DNA from: Cellulomonas sp. URHD0024 | GTDB lineage: Bacteria; Actinomycetota; Actinomycetes; Actinomycetales; Cellulomonadaceae | DNA: 64,000 bases | NCBI RefSeq assembly: GCF_000426185.1 | Contig: NZ_AUEW01000001.1 | Coordinates: 992,001-1,056,000 of the forward strand | Reading direction: 5' to 3' | Part shown: in pieces, positions 54,523 to 63,351 of the stretch | How positions within the stretch are numbered: position 1 is the stretch's first letter | Layout of the letters: each line of letters starts with the position of its first letter | Notes under the pieces: generated by a model | Seen by the model: only the letters and a program-made list of their open reading frames with translations | The model's database searches: none | Told to the model about the DNA's origin: nothing | Program-made: the position numbers and the translations under genes

Positions 54523-54888
54523 TCAGCTCTCCCAGGGTGGGGTCTCGTCGAGCTTGGCGTAGTACTTCGCCAGGTGGCTCTTGATCCGGTCACGATCTTT
54601 GGCGGGGACGTCGACGCCGCCGCGAGAGCCCTGCATCACGGCGGCGGCTGCAAAGACGGCCCGCGGGACGGCCCTGAGTCGGCCGTCGACCACGTCGGCG
54701 ATCAGCAGCTTGTAGGCCGTGAAGTTCTCCTTGGCGTCAGCGTCGTACCAGACGTGCGCGTCGCGGTACTTCTCGTTCGGCCCGTCGTCGGCTTTCGCCC
54801 AGGCGCGCACGCGCTTCTCCGCGGCGTCGCCGTCCCACGCCCGGTCGCGGTCCGTCAGGGGAAGGTCACCGAATGCGGTCACGGCCAC
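54523..54888 (-). CDS. Phage-associated-type small protein, function unknown
   Basis: 121 residues from GTG with GAGGAG upstream. LPLTDRDRAWDGDAAEKRVR, AYKLLIADVVDGRLRAVPRA and RIKSHLAKYYAKLDETPPW resemble a domain seen in phage head-maturation proteases and stand-alone bacterial proteins. No protease catalytic residues are apparent and no other phage gene is nearby. Possibly a domesticated remnant; the resemblance is from memory. Confidence 0.7.
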   Translation of the reverse strand: MAVTAFGDLPLTDRDRAWDGDAAEKRVRAWAKADDGPNEKYRDAHVWYDADAKENFTAYKLLIADVVDGRLRAVPRAVFAAAAVMQGSRGGVDVPAKDRDRIKSHLAKYYAKLDETPPWES

Positions 54889-55051
54889 GTCGATCTCCTC
54901 TCAGCGGGTGTGCCGGGCTGTCGAGCAGCGGTCCGCCGCCGTCGACTCGAGGTCGCCCGCCTCGGACCGAGCGGGCTCGTCGTCGACTTCGACGCGCGGC
55001 GAGCGGTCGCGGAGCACCTCGGCGCTCCGCGGTCGTCGCTGCGGGCAGCTG

Positions 55052-55207
55052 CTACGCCCGGACGCGTCCCCGGCCGACGAGCCACCCGATGAGGCTGATC
55101 ACCAGCAGGGCGATCCCGATCCAGAGCAGGATCTTGGCCGCGGTGACAGCGACGCCTAGGACGATCATCACGATCCCGATCACGATGAGCACCAGCCAGA
55201 GGGCCAT
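55052..55207 (-). CDS. Small hydrophobic membrane protein (51 aa)
   Basis: 51 residues, too short for usual gene calls. AAGGGAAAG precedes the ATG at 55207. It has two hydrophobic segments, MALWLVLIVIGIVMIVLGVA and ILLWIGIALLVISLIGWLVG, and a basic tail GRGRVRA ending in TAG. Similar tiny YqaE-like or DUF proteins are common in actinobacteria, with role unknown. Confidence 0.78.
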   Translation of the reverse strand: MALWLVLIVIGIVMIVLGVAVTAAKILLWIGIALLVISLIGWLVGRGRVRA

Positions 55208-55226
55208 CGTTCTTTCCCTTCACGCC

Positions 55227-55248
55227 GTGACGGTGCGGGCACCGTCAC
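55227..55248. other. Perfect hairpin upstream of the 51-aa gene
   Basis: GTGACGGTG-CGGG-CACCGTCAC, 9-bp stem, 20 bp before the 51-aa start. Likely a leader structure or a terminator of something further upstream; the remaining 250 bp up to 55499 hold no gene that I can support. Confidence 0.5.
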
Positions 55249-55499
55249 CCATGGGGGGCGCGTTCTCGACCCTTCTCTCGGATCGTGGCCCAACTCCTCG
55301 CCGCCCGCACGTCGGGGCACGGCCGCCACTCTCCCGTCGGGGGCGTGGCTGTCGTCGTCGGCGCGCACGGCGGTCACGTCCGGTCGGGCACCGAGCGTGG
55401 ACGAGAGGGATCCCGCGCAGCCACGTACCCTCGACTGGTTCCCCGCACCGCCCGCACGACGCGCGTGCCCGAGCCTGACGCGGGGCTCGAGGTGAGCTC

Positions 55500-56828
55500 A
55501 TGGTCTACGCCCCGGCCGCCGGCCGCGGGTGGCGCACACCCTGGATCGTGTACACGGCGGCCGCCGTCGCGTACTTCGTCGCCGTCACCCATCGCACGGC
55601 GCTCGGCGTCGCGGGCATCGAGGCGACCCGCCGGTTCGGGCTCAGCGCGACCGGTCTCGCCGCGTTCTCGGTGGTGCAGCTGGCGGTGTACGCCGCGATG
55701 CAGATCCCCGCCGGCCGGCTGCTCGATCGTTTCGGGCCGCGTGCGCTGATCGCCACGGGGTCGCTCCTCATGGCCTCGGGGCAGCTGGTCCTCGCGCTGG
55801 CGCACGACGTGCCGACGGCCCTGATCGCGCGGGTGCTCATCGGCGCCGGCGACGCGGGCATCTTCATCAGCGCCCTGCGCGTGGTGGCGGACTGGTTCCC
55901 GCCGCGGCGTGTCCCGGTCATGGTGCAGATCACGGGGGTGATCGGGCAGTCGGGCCAGCTCGCGTCGGCGATCCCCGTCGCCTTCCTCCTGCACACGCGC
56001 GGCTGGACCGCGACCTTCGGGACCCTCGCGGCCGCGGGCCTGCTCGCGTCCGCCGGCGCGTTCGTCGGGATCCGCGACCCTGCGCCGCGCCGCGACGCGC
56101 AGAGCGTTCAACGATTCGGCCCGGCCGTCCGCCGCACCGTGCGGACCGCCGGCACACGGCTCGGGTTCTGGAGCCACTTCGCGGCGCCGTTCAGCGCGAA
56201 CGTCGTCGGGATGCTGTGGGGCGTGCCGTTCTTCCTCTCGGCGCAGGGCTGCACGCCGGCGCAGGCGAGCCTGCTGCTGACGGTCCTCACGCTGTCGGCG
56301 ATGGTGACCGGTCCGATCGTCGGGCGCCTCACGGCACGCCACCCGCTGCGACGCTCGTGGATCGTGCTCGGCTCGTGCGCTCTGACGGCCGCGGCGTGGG
56401 TCGCCCTGCTGCTGCCGTCGACCCCACGCCCGATGTGGCAGCTGCTGGTCTTCGTGGTCGTGATCGGCGCCGGCGGACCCGTCTCGCTGGTCGGGATGGA
56501 CTTCGCACGCACCTGGTCCCCCGCGTCGACGCTCGGCACCGCCAGCGGCTTCGTCAACACCGGTGGGTTCATCTCGACGATCGGCTCGGTGCTCGCCGTC
56601 GGGGTGGTGCTGCAGGTCGTGTCCCCACCCGGCGCGACGACCTACACGCTCGACGCGTACCGCCTGGCGTTCACCGTGCTGGCGGTCCCGTGGGCCATCG
56701 GGATCGCCGGTGTGCTGCGCAGCCGTCACCTCACCCGCGCGGACATGCGTGCCGCCGGCGTCGTCGTGCCACCGATCCAGGAGGTGCTGCGGCGCAAGCA
56801 CACGACGTCCGACGACGACCAGGCGTGA
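55500..56828 (+). CDS. MFS transporter
   Basis: 442 residues with GAGGTGAG just before the ATG. Twelve hydrophobic segments; motif-A-like QIPAGRLLDRFGPRALIATG after TM2. Residues such as FISALRVVADWFPPRRVPVM resemble the nitrate/oxalate/hexuronate-like MFS groups. The substrate is unknown. It is convergent with the GH39 gene. Confidence 0.9.
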   Translation: MVYAPAAGRGWRTPWIVYTAAAVAYFVAVTHRTALGVAGIEATRRFGLSATGLAAFSVVQLAVYAAMQIPAGRLLDRFGPRALIATGSLLMASGQLVLALAHDVPTALIARVLIGAGDAGIFISALRVVADWFPPRRVPVMVQITGVIGQSGQLASAIPVAFLLHTRGWTATFGTLAAAGLLASAGAFVGIRDPAPRRDAQSVQRFGPAVRRTVRTAGTRLGFWSHFAAPFSANVVGMLWGVPFFLSAQGCTPAQASLLLTVLTLSAMVTGPIVGRLTARHPLRRSWIVLGSCALTAAAWVALLLPSTPRPMWQLLVFVVVIGAGGPVSLVGMDFARTWSPASTLGTASGFVNTGGFISTIGSVLAVGVVLQVVSPPGATTYTLDAYRLAFTVLAVPWAIGIAGVLRSRHLTRADMRAAGVVVPPIQEVLRRKHTTSDDDQA

Positions 56829-56899
56829 ACGGCCATCGCGCCTCGGGGTGACCGGCCTCTCGTCCGGCCCCCGCAGGTGGGCCCGCCGCGTCCTGGGTC

Positions 56900-58450
56900 T
56901 CAGCGCTCGTGCGCGACCAGGAACCGGTCGTCGACACCGCCGAGCAGTCGCCGATCGTCCAGGCCGTCGTAGACCGTGTCCACCACCGGGGTGAGCTCGA
57001 CGAAGGTGACCTCGTGCTGCGACAGCGACAGGCGCAGGGTGACGCGTCCGTGGTCCACGGTCAGTCGTGAGTGCTCCAGGGCGGGGTTCGCGCAGGCCTG
57101 CAGGTCGTCGAGCTGCCGGAGGGTGGGTGACGCCGGTCGGCCGAGCTCGCGCCAGGCGGTGAACGCGTTCCCGGCGGTCTCGTCGACCCTCTCGCGCCGG
57201 ACGAACATGCCGGACCCGTCGGGCTGCGGGGAGCCGGAGGCGCTGCACGGGATCGACAGGGCCAGCTCGTGGCGGCTGTCGCCGGACTCGACGGGGTGCC
57301 AGGCCAGGACCGTCACGCGACCGTCCGGATCGGTGCACACCAGGTGGTCCACGCCGCGGGCGAGCACCTCGGAGCCGAGACGAGCCATGAAGGCGTAGAG
57401 GTGGAAGGTGGGTTTGGCCACCTGACGGTGCGTGAGCAGGCCGAAGCCGCCGTGGAAGAACGAGGTCGGGATGTTCAGCTCCTCGAACACGTCACTGAAC
57501 GTCCAGTAGGAGAAGGAGTCGACGAGATCCCCTCCGGCGGCGAGGACGGGAGCCAGGTAGGCCGCGTTGTACGCGGTGTCGTGGATCGGGTTGTCGGGCC
57601 GGTAGGAGGTGTTGAACTCGGTGATGTGCACGGGCAGGTCGGCGAGGCGGGTTCCGGCGAGGTGCGCACGCGGCTCGGCGAACTGGTCCAGCAGGGCCGA
57701 GGGTGGCATGAGCCTCTGGTAGGTGCCGAAGGGGATCTCGGCGGGCTCGTACGAGGAGTAGGCGTGCCTGCTCACGAAGTCGACCGGCACGTCGTGGCGT
57801 TCCACGAAGTCGGCGAACGGCGGCCACCACGCGTCACAGCCCGGAGCGAGGGCCGGGCCGCCCACCTGCAGCGACGCGTCGACCTCCTTGACCGCGCGAG
57901 CAGTCGCCGCGTACAGCCGGAAGTAGGCGTCCTGGTCGGCGTCCTTCCAGAAGACGTCGAGGTTGGGCTCGTTCCACACCTCGATGGGCCAGTTCCGGAC
58001 CTCGTCGATGCCGTAGCGGTCGATCACGTGCCGGAGCAGGGCCTGCACCACGGCGACCCAGGCGTCCACGTCGGCCGGCGGTGTGATGTTGCCCTTCCAC
58101 CAGAACACGGTCTGAGGCCCCGAGGCGAGAGCGGAGGGCATGAACCCGAGCTCGAGGAACGGCCTGATCCCGAGCGACAGGAGGAAGTCGTGGACCTGGT
58201 CGACGTAGGTGAACGAATAGCGGCGGTGGGTTCGACCGCCGACGTCGTCCGTCCGCAGGAGCCCCATGTCGTCGCTGAGCAGCCCGTGCCCGCGGATGTG
58301 GGTGAACCCGATCTCCCGTTGCACCCGTGCGAGCGAGGCCTGGTAGTCGGCTCGAAGAGCGAGGTTCAGCCGTCCGGTGCCGATGCACCGACGCCAGGCG
58401 TCGGGCATGGGGCCTAGCGGAGCGGCGGGGACGACGACGGGGTCCGTCAT
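56900..58450 (-). CDS. GH39-type beta-xylosidase
   Basis: 516 residues from an ATG overlapping the esterase stop (ATGA). The TIM barrel starts at once, with no signal peptide. The acid/base Glu is in IEVWNEPNLDVFW and the nucleophile in PVHITEFNTSYRP. IRGHGLLSDD and FGLLTHRQVAKPTFH are typical of GH39. A C-terminal beta-sandwich follows. It would release xylose from imported xylo-oligosaccharides. Confidence 0.93.
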   Translation of the reverse strand: MTDPVVVPAAPLGPMPDAWRRCIGTGRLNLALRADYQASLARVQREIGFTHIRGHGLLSDDMGLLRTDDVGGRTHRRYSFTYVDQVHDFLLSLGIRPFLELGFMPSALASGPQTVFWWKGNITPPADVDAWVAVVQALLRHVIDRYGIDEVRNWPIEVWNEPNLDVFWKDADQDAYFRLYAATARAVKEVDASLQVGGPALAPGCDAWWPPFADFVERHDVPVDFVSRHAYSSYEPAEIPFGTYQRLMPPSALLDQFAEPRAHLAGTRLADLPVHITEFNTSYRPDNPIHDTAYNAAYLAPVLAAGGDLVDSFSYWTFSDVFEELNIPTSFFHGGFGLLTHRQVAKPTFHLYAFMARLGSEVLARGVDHLVCTDPDGRVTVLAWHPVESGDSRHELALSIPCSASGSPQPDGSGMFVRRERVDETAGNAFTAWRELGRPASPTLRQLDDLQACANPALEHSRLTVDHGRVTLRLSLSQHEVTFVELTPVVDTVYDGLDDRRLLGGVDDRFLVAHER

Positions 58451-59430
58451 GCGGCGCTCCGGTTTCCGACGCGGTCGAGCGCCCAGGTGAGCTTGCGTTC
58501 CTCGTGGTCGAGCTGGCCACCCTCGTGCTCGTTCCACGGGTACTCGACGATCGCCTTCGCACGGCCGGCATAGGCGTTGAACGCCGCGTAGACGGTCGAC
58601 GGCGGGCACACCGGGTCCATCAACGCGACGGAGAAGAGCGCGGGAGCAGTCGCCCGACGTGCCATCGTGACGCCGTCGACGTACGACAAGGTCCGCAGCA
58701 CGGCGTCGGCGTCGGCGCGTCGGACACGCAGGTACCGCACGACCTCCGCGTACGGGTCCTCGTCGGTGATCGTCAGGGCGCGGGCGATGTCGCAGAGGAA
58801 CGGGACGTCGATCATCGCCCCGGCCAGGTCCGGCACCAGGGCTGCCGCAGCCAGCGCGATCGCCCCGCCCTGGCTGCCGCCGGCGACGAGCACCCGTGCC
58901 GGGTCGATCCGCGGGACGGCACGAGCCGCGTCGATCGCACGCGCCGCGTCGGTGAAGAGTCGTCGGTAGTAGTACGTCGACGGGTCCAGCACGCCGCGGG
59001 TCATCAGGCCCGGATGCTCGGGCCCGGTGCCGGGGTGGGGATCGGGCGTGGCGCCGACCTGCCAGGTCGCACCCTGCCCGCGGTTGTCGACGGACAGGTG
59101 CGCGAAGCCGGCGAGCGTCCACGAGACGGGCTCGAGGAGGTGTCCTCGACCGCCCTGGTAGCCGTGGAACTGCACCACCACGGGCAACGGCTCCAGCCGC
59201 CCCGCGGGCAGTCTCAGCCACGCGCGGATCGGGTCTCCCCCGAAGCCCCGGAACGTGACGTCGTACGTCTCGACACCCTCGTACACGGTCTCGACACGCC
59301 TCCAGACGACGTCCACGTCGTGACGCCGGGTCTCCTCGAGCGTGTCCGCCCAGAACCGGTCCCAGTCAGCGGGCTCGTCCAGGCGCGAGACATGGGTACG
59401 GAGCTCGTCCAACGGCAGGTCTACGTACAT
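58447..59430 (-). CDS. Acetylxylan esterase, CE7 family (AXE1/cephalosporin deacetylase type)
   Basis: 327 residues. PLDELRTHVSRLDEPADWDR at the N-terminus, oxyanion region VVVQFHGYQGGRG, SVDNRGQG, nucleophile Ser in VAGGSQGGAIAL, acid in MDPVCPPSTVYA and His in EHEGGQ form the CE7 pattern. It is cytosolic and removes acetyl groups from short xylo-oligosaccharides before GH39/GH3 act. Confidence 0.94.
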   Translation of the reverse strand: MYVDLPLDELRTHVSRLDEPADWDRFWADTLEETRRHDVDVVWRRVETVYEGVETYDVTFRGFGGDPIRAWLRLPAGRLEPLPVVVQFHGYQGGRGHLLEPVSWTLAGFAHLSVDNRGQGATWQVGATPDPHPGTGPEHPGLMTRGVLDPSTYYYRRLFTDAARAIDAARAVPRIDPARVLVAGGSQGGAIALAAAALVPDLAGAMIDVPFLCDIARALTITDEDPYAEVVRYLRVRRADADAVLRTLSYVDGVTMARRATAPALFSVALMDPVCPPSTVYAAFNAYAGRAKAIVEYPWNEHEGGQLDHEERKLTWALDRVGNRSAA

Positions 59431-59446
59431 CGGCGGTCCCTCCGGG

Positions 59447-60955
59447 TCAGCGCTCGAGCGTGAGCACGGTCCAGCTGACGGGCGGCAGCTCGAGCGTCAC
59501 GATCCCGCCGTCGACGCGCACCGTCGAGTTCACGGTCGGTCCGACGCGGGTCGGGTTCTCGAGGTCGTTGACGGCACGGACGTCCGAGTCGTGGACACCC
59601 TGGCACTCGCCGACGGTCAGCTCACCGAAACCCGCGATGTCGATGGTCACGGTCGTCTGGGCGTCCTGTGCCCGGTTGACGAGGAAGACCGAGGTGCGCC
59701 CCGTGTCCTCGTCGTAGGTGGCGGTCGCGTCGACCAGCGGGGCGCTGCCGTGCCGCGCCGTCGGGTAGGTGTCGACCTCGACGGTGGTGGCGAGCGTGAC
59801 GCCTCGGGCGAGGCGCGACGTCAGCGCGAACGGGAAGAACGTCGTCTGACGCCACGACGGACCACCCGGCTCGGTCATGATCGGTGCGATCACGTTGACG
59901 AGCTGGGCCACGCTCGCTGCAGTGACCCGGTCGGCGTGCTTCAGCAGGGAGATCAGCAGGCTGCCGAACACGACCGCGTCGGCCACCGTGTACCGGTCCT
60001 CGAGCAGCCGGGGGGCGACCTGCCACCGTTCGGTCTGGTCCTTCGTGGCCTGGTGCTCCTCCAGGTACCAGATGTTCCACTCGTCGAACGAGATCTGGAT
60101 GGTCTTGTCGCGCTTCAGCTCGGCCTTGACGGCGTCCGCCGTGGCGACGACCGAGTCGATGAAGAAGTCCATGTCCACCGCGGACGCCAGGAACGAGCCC
60201 AGGTCGTCGCCGTGCAGCTGGTAGTAGGCGTGGCAGGAGATGTGCGAGACGTCGTCGTACGTGTGCCGCAGGACCGTGCGCTCCCAGGACCCGAACGTCG
60301 GCGTCCCGGAGCCGGACGAGCCGCAGACGACGAGCTCCAGGCCGGGGTCGAGCTGGAGCATCCCCTTGGCGGTGCGGCCCGCCAAGGCGCCGTAGTCCTC
60401 TGCGCTGCGGTAGCCGAGCTGCCAGTCGCAGTCCATCTCGTTGCCCAGGCACCACATGCGGATGCCGTGCGGCTCGGGTGTCCCGTTCGCGACCCGACGG
60501 TCCGAGAGGGTGGTGCCGGACGTGATGTTGGCGTACTCCAGGACGTCGAGGGCCTCCTCGAGGCCGCGGGTACCGAGGTTGACCGCGTACATGAGCTCGA
60601 CGCCCGCCCTCCGGCACCAGCGCGCGAACTCGTCGAGCCCCACCTCGTTGGTCTCGACCGAGTGCCAGGCGAGGTCGAGCCGCCGCGGCCGCGCGCTGCG
60701 AGGGCCCACTCCGTCCTCCCAGCGGTAGCCCGAGACGAAGTTTCCGCCGGGGTAGCGCACGGTCGTCACGCCCAGCTCCTGGACGAGCGCGAGCACGTCG
60801 GCGCGGAACCCGTCGGCGTCGGCGAGCGGGTGCGTCGGCTCGTACAGGCCCTGGTGGACGCAGCGTCCGAGATGCTCGACGAACGATCCGAAGAGCCGGC
60901 GGTTGACCGGGCCGACCGGGAACCGGGGGTCGATCACCACGTGGGCGTTGCTCAT
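59447..60955 (-). CDS. GH51 alpha-L-arabinofuranosidase
   Basis: 502 residues from the ATG at 60955 with AAAGGAAG upstream. NRRLFGSFVEHLGRCVHQGL, VRYPGGNFVSGYRWEDG, acid/base MWCLGNEMDCDW and nucleophile ISFDEWNIWYLE are the GH51 hallmarks. Intracellular; it removes arabinofuranosyl side chains from arabinoxylan fragments. Followed 16 nt later by the esterase. Confidence 0.96.
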   Translation of the reverse strand: MSNAHVVIDPRFPVGPVNRRLFGSFVEHLGRCVHQGLYEPTHPLADADGFRADVLALVQELGVTTVRYPGGNFVSGYRWEDGVGPRSARPRRLDLAWHSVETNEVGLDEFARWCRRAGVELMYAVNLGTRGLEEALDVLEYANITSGTTLSDRRVANGTPEPHGIRMWCLGNEMDCDWQLGYRSAEDYGALAGRTAKGMLQLDPGLELVVCGSSGSGTPTFGSWERTVLRHTYDDVSHISCHAYYQLHGDDLGSFLASAVDMDFFIDSVVATADAVKAELKRDKTIQISFDEWNIWYLEEHQATKDQTERWQVAPRLLEDRYTVADAVVFGSLLISLLKHADRVTAASVAQLVNVIAPIMTEPGGPSWRQTTFFPFALTSRLARGVTLATTVEVDTYPTARHGSAPLVDATATYDEDTGRTSVFLVNRAQDAQTTVTIDIAGFGELTVGECQGVHDSDVRAVNDLENPTRVGPTVNSTVRVDGGIVTLELPPVSWTVLTLER

Positions 60956-61032
60956 GGGCTTCCTTTGCAGCTCGGGCACCAGCAGCACGGTGGTCGGCGC
61001 CGCCCCCGCAGAGGACGGACGCCGACCGGCGG

Positions 61033-63339
61033 CTAGCCGATCTCGGACACGGTCCACCGGGCCGACGCCGGGGACACCAGGTGCACGTCCCCCACGAGGG
61101 TCGTGCGGGCGACGGTGTCGCGGTTCTCGCTCGTGCCGACCCACAGGTCGACGTCGCCCGGTTCGACGATCCGGCGCATCGTCCGGTCGGCGAACGCGAG
61201 CCGCGTCGTCGGGACCGTGAACGTCACCGTCGCGGTCTCCCCCGGCTCGAGACGGACACGTCGGTATCCCAGCAGCTGCGCGACGGGGCGGGTGACCGAT
61301 CCGACGAGGTCGCGCCCGTACAGCTGCACGACGTCGTCACCCGGCACGGCACCCGTGTTCGTCACCCGGACCTCGGCCACGATCGACCCGTCGGTCGCCA
61401 CCTCGGTCGGGACCGAGAGGTCCTCGTGCGCGAACGTCGTGTACGACAGGCCGTGCCCGAACGGCGCGGCGGGGGTCGACGGCAGGTTGGTGACCTCACC
61501 ACCCTCGCCCAGCGGCGGGTGCAGGTAGGAGTACGGCTGCGCGCCCGCGGAGCGCGGGAGGCTCACCGGGAGCTTGCCCGACGGGTTGACGCGTCCGGAC
61601 AGCACACCAGCGATCGCCCCGGCCCCCTCCTCCCCGGGGAAGAAGGCCTGGACCACGGCCGCGCACCGTTGGATCGCCCAGTCGATCGCGTACGGCCGGC
61701 CGGTGACGAGCACCAGGACCACGGGCGTCCCGGTGGCCAGGACCGCCTCGACGAGCTGGCGCTGGACACCGGGCAGCTCCAGGTCGTCCCGGTCGCAGCC
61801 CTCGCCGGAGGTCCCGCGACCGAACAGGCCGGCGTGGTCGCCGACGACCAGGACGGCCAGCTCGGCCTCCGTGGCGGCGTCGACCGCGGCGTCGAACCCG
61901 GTGCGGTCGTCGTCGTCCACGGCACAGCCGGCCACGGACCGGACCGCAGCACCGGGAAGGTCGCCGCGGATCGCCTCGAGGACGGTCAGCGCGTCGAGCT
62001 CGGCCTCGAACCCGGGATGCTGAGCGAGAACGTGGTTCACGAACGAGTAGCAGCCGTACAGCGCCTCGGTCCGGTCCGCGTTCGGGCCGATGACCGCGAG
62101 CCGCGAGACACCGCGCAGGGGCAGCGTGCCGTCGTTCGAGACGAGCACCACCGACTCCTCGGCGAGCCGCCGTGCGAGCTCTCGGTGCTCGGCGGGGTCG
62201 AGGTCGATGTCCGTCGGCGGGGCGTCGTCGAACGTGGCGTCGAGCAGTCCGAGCTGGTCCTTCTGCCGCAGCACGCGCAGCACGGCTCGGTCGACCAGGC
62301 CCTCGTCGACCTCGCCCGACCGGATCCGGTCCGCCAGGGGCCGTCCGTAGGCGTCACCGGTCGGCAGCTCGATGTCGACGCCCGCTTCGAGTGCCTGCCC
62401 GGCGGCGTCGCCGAGGTCACGGGCGACGTGGTGCAGGAGGTGCAGGAACGCGATGCCGAAGTAGTCGGCCACGACCGTGCCGTCGAACCCCCACTGGTCC
62501 CGCAGGATCCCCGTGAGGATCGTCGGGTCGGAGGCGATGGGCACGCCGTCGATCTCCGTGTACGCGTGCATGACCGAGCGCGCGTTGCCGTCGAGGAGTG
62601 CCATCTCGAACGGGACGAGCAGCACGTCGGCAACCTCCCGGGGACCTGCGTGCACCGGGGCGAAGTTGCGGCCCGACTGGGAGCCGGAATAGCCGACGAA
62701 GTGCTTGAGCGTCGCGTGCACGCCGCGTGACTGCATGCCCCGGACGTAGGACGTGCCGAGCGTGCCGACCAGGTAGGGATCCTCGCCGATGCACTCCTCG
62801 ACGCGTCCCCATCGCGGGTCCCGCACGACGTCGAGCACGGGTGCGAGACCCTGGTGCACGCCGAGGAGCCGCATCGAGTCGCCGATGGCGGCGCCCATCT
62901 CCTCGACCAGCTCAGGGTCGAACGCGGCGCCCCACGCCAACGGCGTCGGGTAGGTCGTGGCACCCCACGCCGACAGGCCGGTCAGCACCTCCTCGTGCAC
63001 GATCGCCGGGATGCCGAGCCGCGTGCCGGTGACGAGTCCGCGCTGGAAGTCCCACAGCCACGCCGCACGCTCGGCAGCCTCCACCGGACGCGTGCCGTAG
63101 GGGCGGGTCAGATGGCCGAGCCCGTGGCGCGCGAACTCCTCGAGCACGGCCGGCGCGGCGAACTCACCCTGCAGCGGCGCCACGGACTCGCCGTCGGCCT
63201 TCTCCCAGAAGCCCACCACCTGGCCGAGCTTCTCCTCGAGCGTCATCCGCCCGAGCAGGTCGAGCAGGCGCACCTCGTCGACCTCTCGCGGCGTACCGGA
63301 GGAAGGCTCTGTGGGCGCGAACGTACCGATCTCCGTCAT
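61033..63339 (-). CDS. GH3 beta-xylosidase/beta-glucosidase
   Basis: 768 residues. N-terminal barrel with MTLEEKLGQVVGFWEK, LAPVLDVVRDPRWGRVEECI and TLKHFVGYSG; the nucleophile Asp is in DGTVVADYFGIAFLHLLHHV. The alpha/beta sandwich and C-terminal fibronectin-III-like domain (VRVTNTGAVPGDDVVQLYGR) complete the usual three-domain GH3. No signal peptide. It starts 12 nt after the ABC permease gene. Xylosidase is favoured by context. Confidence 0.94.
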   Translation of the reverse strand: MTEIGTFAPTEPSSGTPREVDEVRLLDLLGRMTLEEKLGQVVGFWEKADGESVAPLQGEFAAPAVLEEFARHGLGHLTRPYGTRPVEAAERAAWLWDFQRGLVTGTRLGIPAIVHEEVLTGLSAWGATTYPTPLAWGAAFDPELVEEMGAAIGDSMRLLGVHQGLAPVLDVVRDPRWGRVEECIGEDPYLVGTLGTSYVRGMQSRGVHATLKHFVGYSGSQSGRNFAPVHAGPREVADVLLVPFEMALLDGNARSVMHAYTEIDGVPIASDPTILTGILRDQWGFDGTVVADYFGIAFLHLLHHVARDLGDAAGQALEAGVDIELPTGDAYGRPLADRIRSGEVDEGLVDRAVLRVLRQKDQLGLLDATFDDAPPTDIDLDPAEHRELARRLAEESVVLVSNDGTLPLRGVSRLAVIGPNADRTEALYGCYSFVNHVLAQHPGFEAELDALTVLEAIRGDLPGAAVRSVAGCAVDDDDRTGFDAAVDAATEAELAVLVVGDHAGLFGRGTSGEGCDRDDLELPGVQRQLVEAVLATGTPVVLVLVTGRPYAIDWAIQRCAAVVQAFFPGEEGAGAIAGVLSGRVNPSGKLPVSLPRSAGAQPYSYLHPPLGEGGEVTNLPSTPAAPFGHGLSYTTFAHEDLSVPTEVATDGSIVAEVRVTNTGAVPGDDVVQLYGRDLVGSVTRPVAQLLGYRRVRLEPGETATVTFTVPTTRLAFADRTMRRIVEPGDVDLWVGTSENRDTVARTTLVGDVHLVSPASARWTVSEIG

Positions 63340-63351
63340 GTGGGGTTCCCC

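Noticed and set aside
55220..55501. 93-codon minus frame with Cys pair SCGRCGEPVEGTW near its N-terminus
   Set aside because: Looks faintly like a zinc ribbon, but the rest is Arg-rich and it starts on top of the MFS start codon with no ribosome binding site.
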